From contig JAKLGL010000001.1 in assembly GCA_022710645.1 (NCBI GenBank), forward strand, positions 529,010 through 562,946: DNA of 33,937 bases. The letters are read 5' to 3'. The position numbers and the translations under genes were made by a program. Position 1 is the stretch's first letter. Each line of letters opens with the position of its first letter. Below the pieces are notes generated by a model. The model was given only the letters and a program-made list of their open reading frames with translations. It was not told where the DNA came from and ran no database searches. This document shows positions 32,414-33,937 of this stretch, in pieces. The DNA is from Patescibacteria group bacterium (lineage in GTDB: Bacteria; Patescibacteriota; Patescibacteriia; Magasanikbacterales; GWA2-37-8).

Positions 32414-32505
32414 ACTCTATAACTGTACAAACCTTATGAATTTTACGAACTCTATCACCACCACTTTTTCGAACTTTACGAACTTTATAACTTTACAAAC
32501 TTTAT
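32403..32505 (+). repeat. Ten-unit degenerate RAACTTTAY array running into the gmd start codon
   Basis: Units of 8-9 nt: AAACTTTAT, AAACTCTAT, AACTGTAC, AAACCTTAT, GAATTTTAC, GAACTCTAT, a 15-nt interruption (32456-32470), then GAACTTTAC, GAACTTTAT, AACTTTAC and AAACTTTAT. The array covers the whole spacer. It begins inside the end of the four-helix-bundle gene and its last unit supplies the AT of the gmd ATG (32504). Confidence 0.85.
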
Positions 32506-33541
32506 GAACTCAAAGCGTGCTTTTATCACGGGAATTACCGGTCAAGATGGTTCTTATCTCGCAGAATTACTACTAGCCAAAGGTTATGAAGTCCATGGAT
32601 TGATTCGTCGTTCCAGCACTTTTAATACCGGGAGAATAGATCATCTCTACAAAGATCCTCATGTAAATGATGTTAAATTATTTTTACATTTTGGAGATTT
32701 GACAGATGGAAGTAATATTTCTCGTTTGTTGGAGCAAATAAAACCGGACGAAATATACAATCTCGGAGCGCAAAGTCACGTTAAAGTGAGTTTTGATATG
32801 CCGGTATATACCGGAAATACGGACGGTCTCGGAACGCTACGATTACTCGATGCTATCAAAGAAACGGGAATAAAAACAAAATTTTATCAAGCTGGTTCGT
32901 CTGAAATGTTTGGAAAAGTTCAAGAAACTCCGCAAAAAGAAACCACACCTTTTTATCCGCGTAGCCCCTATGCTTGTACCAAGGCTTATGCGCATTGGCT
33001 TTGTGTCAACTATCGTGAAGCTTACAATATGTTTATTTGTAACGGGATTTTGTTTAATCATGAATCACCGCGACGCGGCGGGACTTTTGTCACCAAAAAA
33101 ATTACTGATGCGTTGCATAATATCAAGGAAGGTAGACAAGAAAAACTTTATCTTGGTAATTTGGAAGCCAGACGTGACTGGGGTTATTCCAAAGATTATG
33201 TGGAAGCGATGTGGTTAATGCTCCAGCAAGAAAAACCCGATGATTACGTGATAGCTACCGGAGAAACACATACAGTAAAAGAGTTTACGGAAGAAGCTGG
33301 AAAATATTTCGGTTTTGATATTATTTGGCAAGGAAGCGGAATAAATGAAAAAGGTATAGATAAAAATACCGGTAAAATAATAATAGAAATAGATGAGCGC
33401 TATTTTCGTCCGGCGGAAGTGGATTTATTATTGGGAGATTATTCCAAAGCAAAGAAAAATTTCAATTGGGAACCGAAAACCAAGTTTAAAGAATTAGTGA
33501 AAATAATGTGTGAAGCCGAAGAATATGGAGAAAAACTCTAA
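32504..33541 (+). CDS. gmd: GDP-mannose 4,6-dehydratase
   Basis: Converts GDP-D-mannose to GDP-4-keto-6-deoxymannose with bound NADP+. The 345-residue SDR-fold protein has the nucleotide-binding [10 protein letters not shown] (10-19), the [13 protein letters not shown] loop, catalytic residues in GSSEMFG (~131-137) and the YACTK motif (Y156, K160), then [16 protein letters not shown]. Full length. fcl overlaps its 3' end by 17 bases, so the pair makes GDP-L-fucose. It likely feeds the glycan handled by the O-antigen ligase-like protein. Confidence 0.97.
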   Translation: MNSKRAFITGITGQDGSYLAELLLAKGYEVHGLIRRSSTFNTGRIDHLYKDPHVNDVKLFLHFGDLTDGSNISRLLEQIKPDEIYNLGAQSHVKVSFDMPVYTGNTDGLGTLRLLDAIKETGIKTKFYQAGSSEMFGKVQETPQKETTPFYPRSPYACTKAYAHWLCVNYREAYNMFICNGILFNHESPRRGGTFVTKKITDALHNIKEGRQEKLYLGNLEARRDWGYSKDYVEAMWLMLQQEKPDDYVIATGETHTVKEFTEEAGKYFGFDIIWQGSGINEKGIDKNTGKIIIEIDERYFRPAEVDLLLGDYSKAKKNFNWEPKTKFKELVKIMCEAEEYGEKL

Positions 33542-33937
33542 GATTTATATAGCGGGACATACCGGCTTGGTTGGTTCGGCATTGATTCGAAATCTGCAGT
33601 CTCAAGGGTATAATAATTTGATCTATAAAACTTTTGAGGAGTTAGATTTAACCGATCAACAAGCAACAATGAAATTTTTTGAAAAAGAAAAACCAGAATA
33701 TATAATTTTGGCAGCCGCGAAAGTCGGGGGTATCGGAGCCAATAACACTTATCCGGCAGAATTTATTTATCAGAATTTACAGATTCAAAACAATGTTATC
33801 CATCAAGCTTATTTGTGCGGAGTAAAAAAATTGTTGTTTTTGGGATCGGTTTGTATTTATCCGAAATTTGCTCCCGAACCGGTAAAAGAAGAATATTTGT
33901 TAACCGGAACATTAGAACCGACCAATGAGCCTTATGC
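33525..33937 (+). CDS. fcl: GDP-L-fucose synthase, 5' part (runs off the window)
   Basis: Epimerase-reductase that turns GDP-4-keto-6-deoxymannose into GDP-L-fucose. The visible 137 residues start [20 protein letters not shown] with the Rossmann GxxGxxG. They go on with [19 protein letters not shown] and the active-site segment GSVCIYP, where the family usually has GSSCIYP (the first Ser and the Cys are kept, the second Ser is Val). The end LEPTNEPYA is just before the YxxxK motif, which lies outside the window. The start overlaps the end of gmd by 17 bases. Confidence 0.93.
   Translation, partial: MEKNSKIYIAGHTGLVGSALIRNLQSQGYNNLIYKTFEELDLTDQQATMKFFEKEKPEYIILAAAKVGGIGANNTYPAEFIYQNLQIQNNVIHQAYLCGVKKLLFLGSVCIYPKFAPEPVKEEYLLTGTLEPTNEPY

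Overview
The window is a gene-dense, AT-rich bacterial chromosome segment. It carries about 37 protein genes, all but one (tsaE) on the + strand, with very short spacers and no rRNA or tRNA gene. Reduced enzymes (ProRS without its editing insert, ThiI without a rhodanese domain, short RsmI and delta subunit, a MetRS with no appended C-terminal domain), fused surface proteins and the lack of amino-acid or central carbon metabolism point to a small-genome bacterium of the Patescibacteria/CPR type, perhaps Parcubacteria-like. This is inference; no marker gene fixes the lineage. TGA is used as a stop (lgt, cls), so the code is the standard bacterial one. Promoters read as ordinary sigma70 sites (TTGACA, 17 bp, TATAAT).

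Layout. 1-594: 3' end of a surface protein. 692-1954: uppP and a CBS-domain protein. 2062-4720: proS, thiI, a glutaredoxin. 4785-8070: a DEDDy nuclease, an Rrf2-family cysteine-rich regulator, cysteine desulfurase, an IscU fused to a cysteine-less BFD-like tail, and a ferredoxin. This is an Fe-S assembly block behind a promoter that carries a large palindrome. 8289-11087: rsmI, metG, cvpA. 11182-16004: an anchored MEMO-CapA fusion, an anchored protein of unknown function, and tatD. 16147-22744: the complete F-type ATP synthase operon (atpI-like, B, E, F, H, A, G, D, C). 22846-23019: a 57-aa protein with 11 cysteines behind a near-perfect promoter. 23144-29373: lgt, a UvrD-like helicase with an inserted exonuclease, a phospholipase-D/cardiolipin synthase, rarA, queH. 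29429-29854: tsaE on the minus strand. 29979-33937: an O-antigen ligase-like polymerase with TPRs, a four-helix-bundle (S23/IVS) protein, gmd and the start of fcl (GDP-L-fucose synthesis).

The genes cover energy coupling, Fe-S supply, tRNA charging and modification (ProRS, MetRS, ThiI, TsaE, QueH), envelope building (UppP, Lgt, Cls, CapA-like, O-antigen ligase-like, GDP-fucose) and DNA maintenance (helicase-exonuclease, RarA, TatD).

The most unusual signals are four. (1) No Shine-Dalgarno motif stands before any gene, yet 35 of 36 start codons have T at position -1. (2) Degenerate tandem arrays with periods of 7-10 nt fill many spacers and often end in the start codon itself. (3) The ATP synthase c subunit has the two-carboxylate motif associated with Na+ coupling. 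(4) A tiny metallothionein-like gene has its own strong promoter overlapped by an operator-like dyad.
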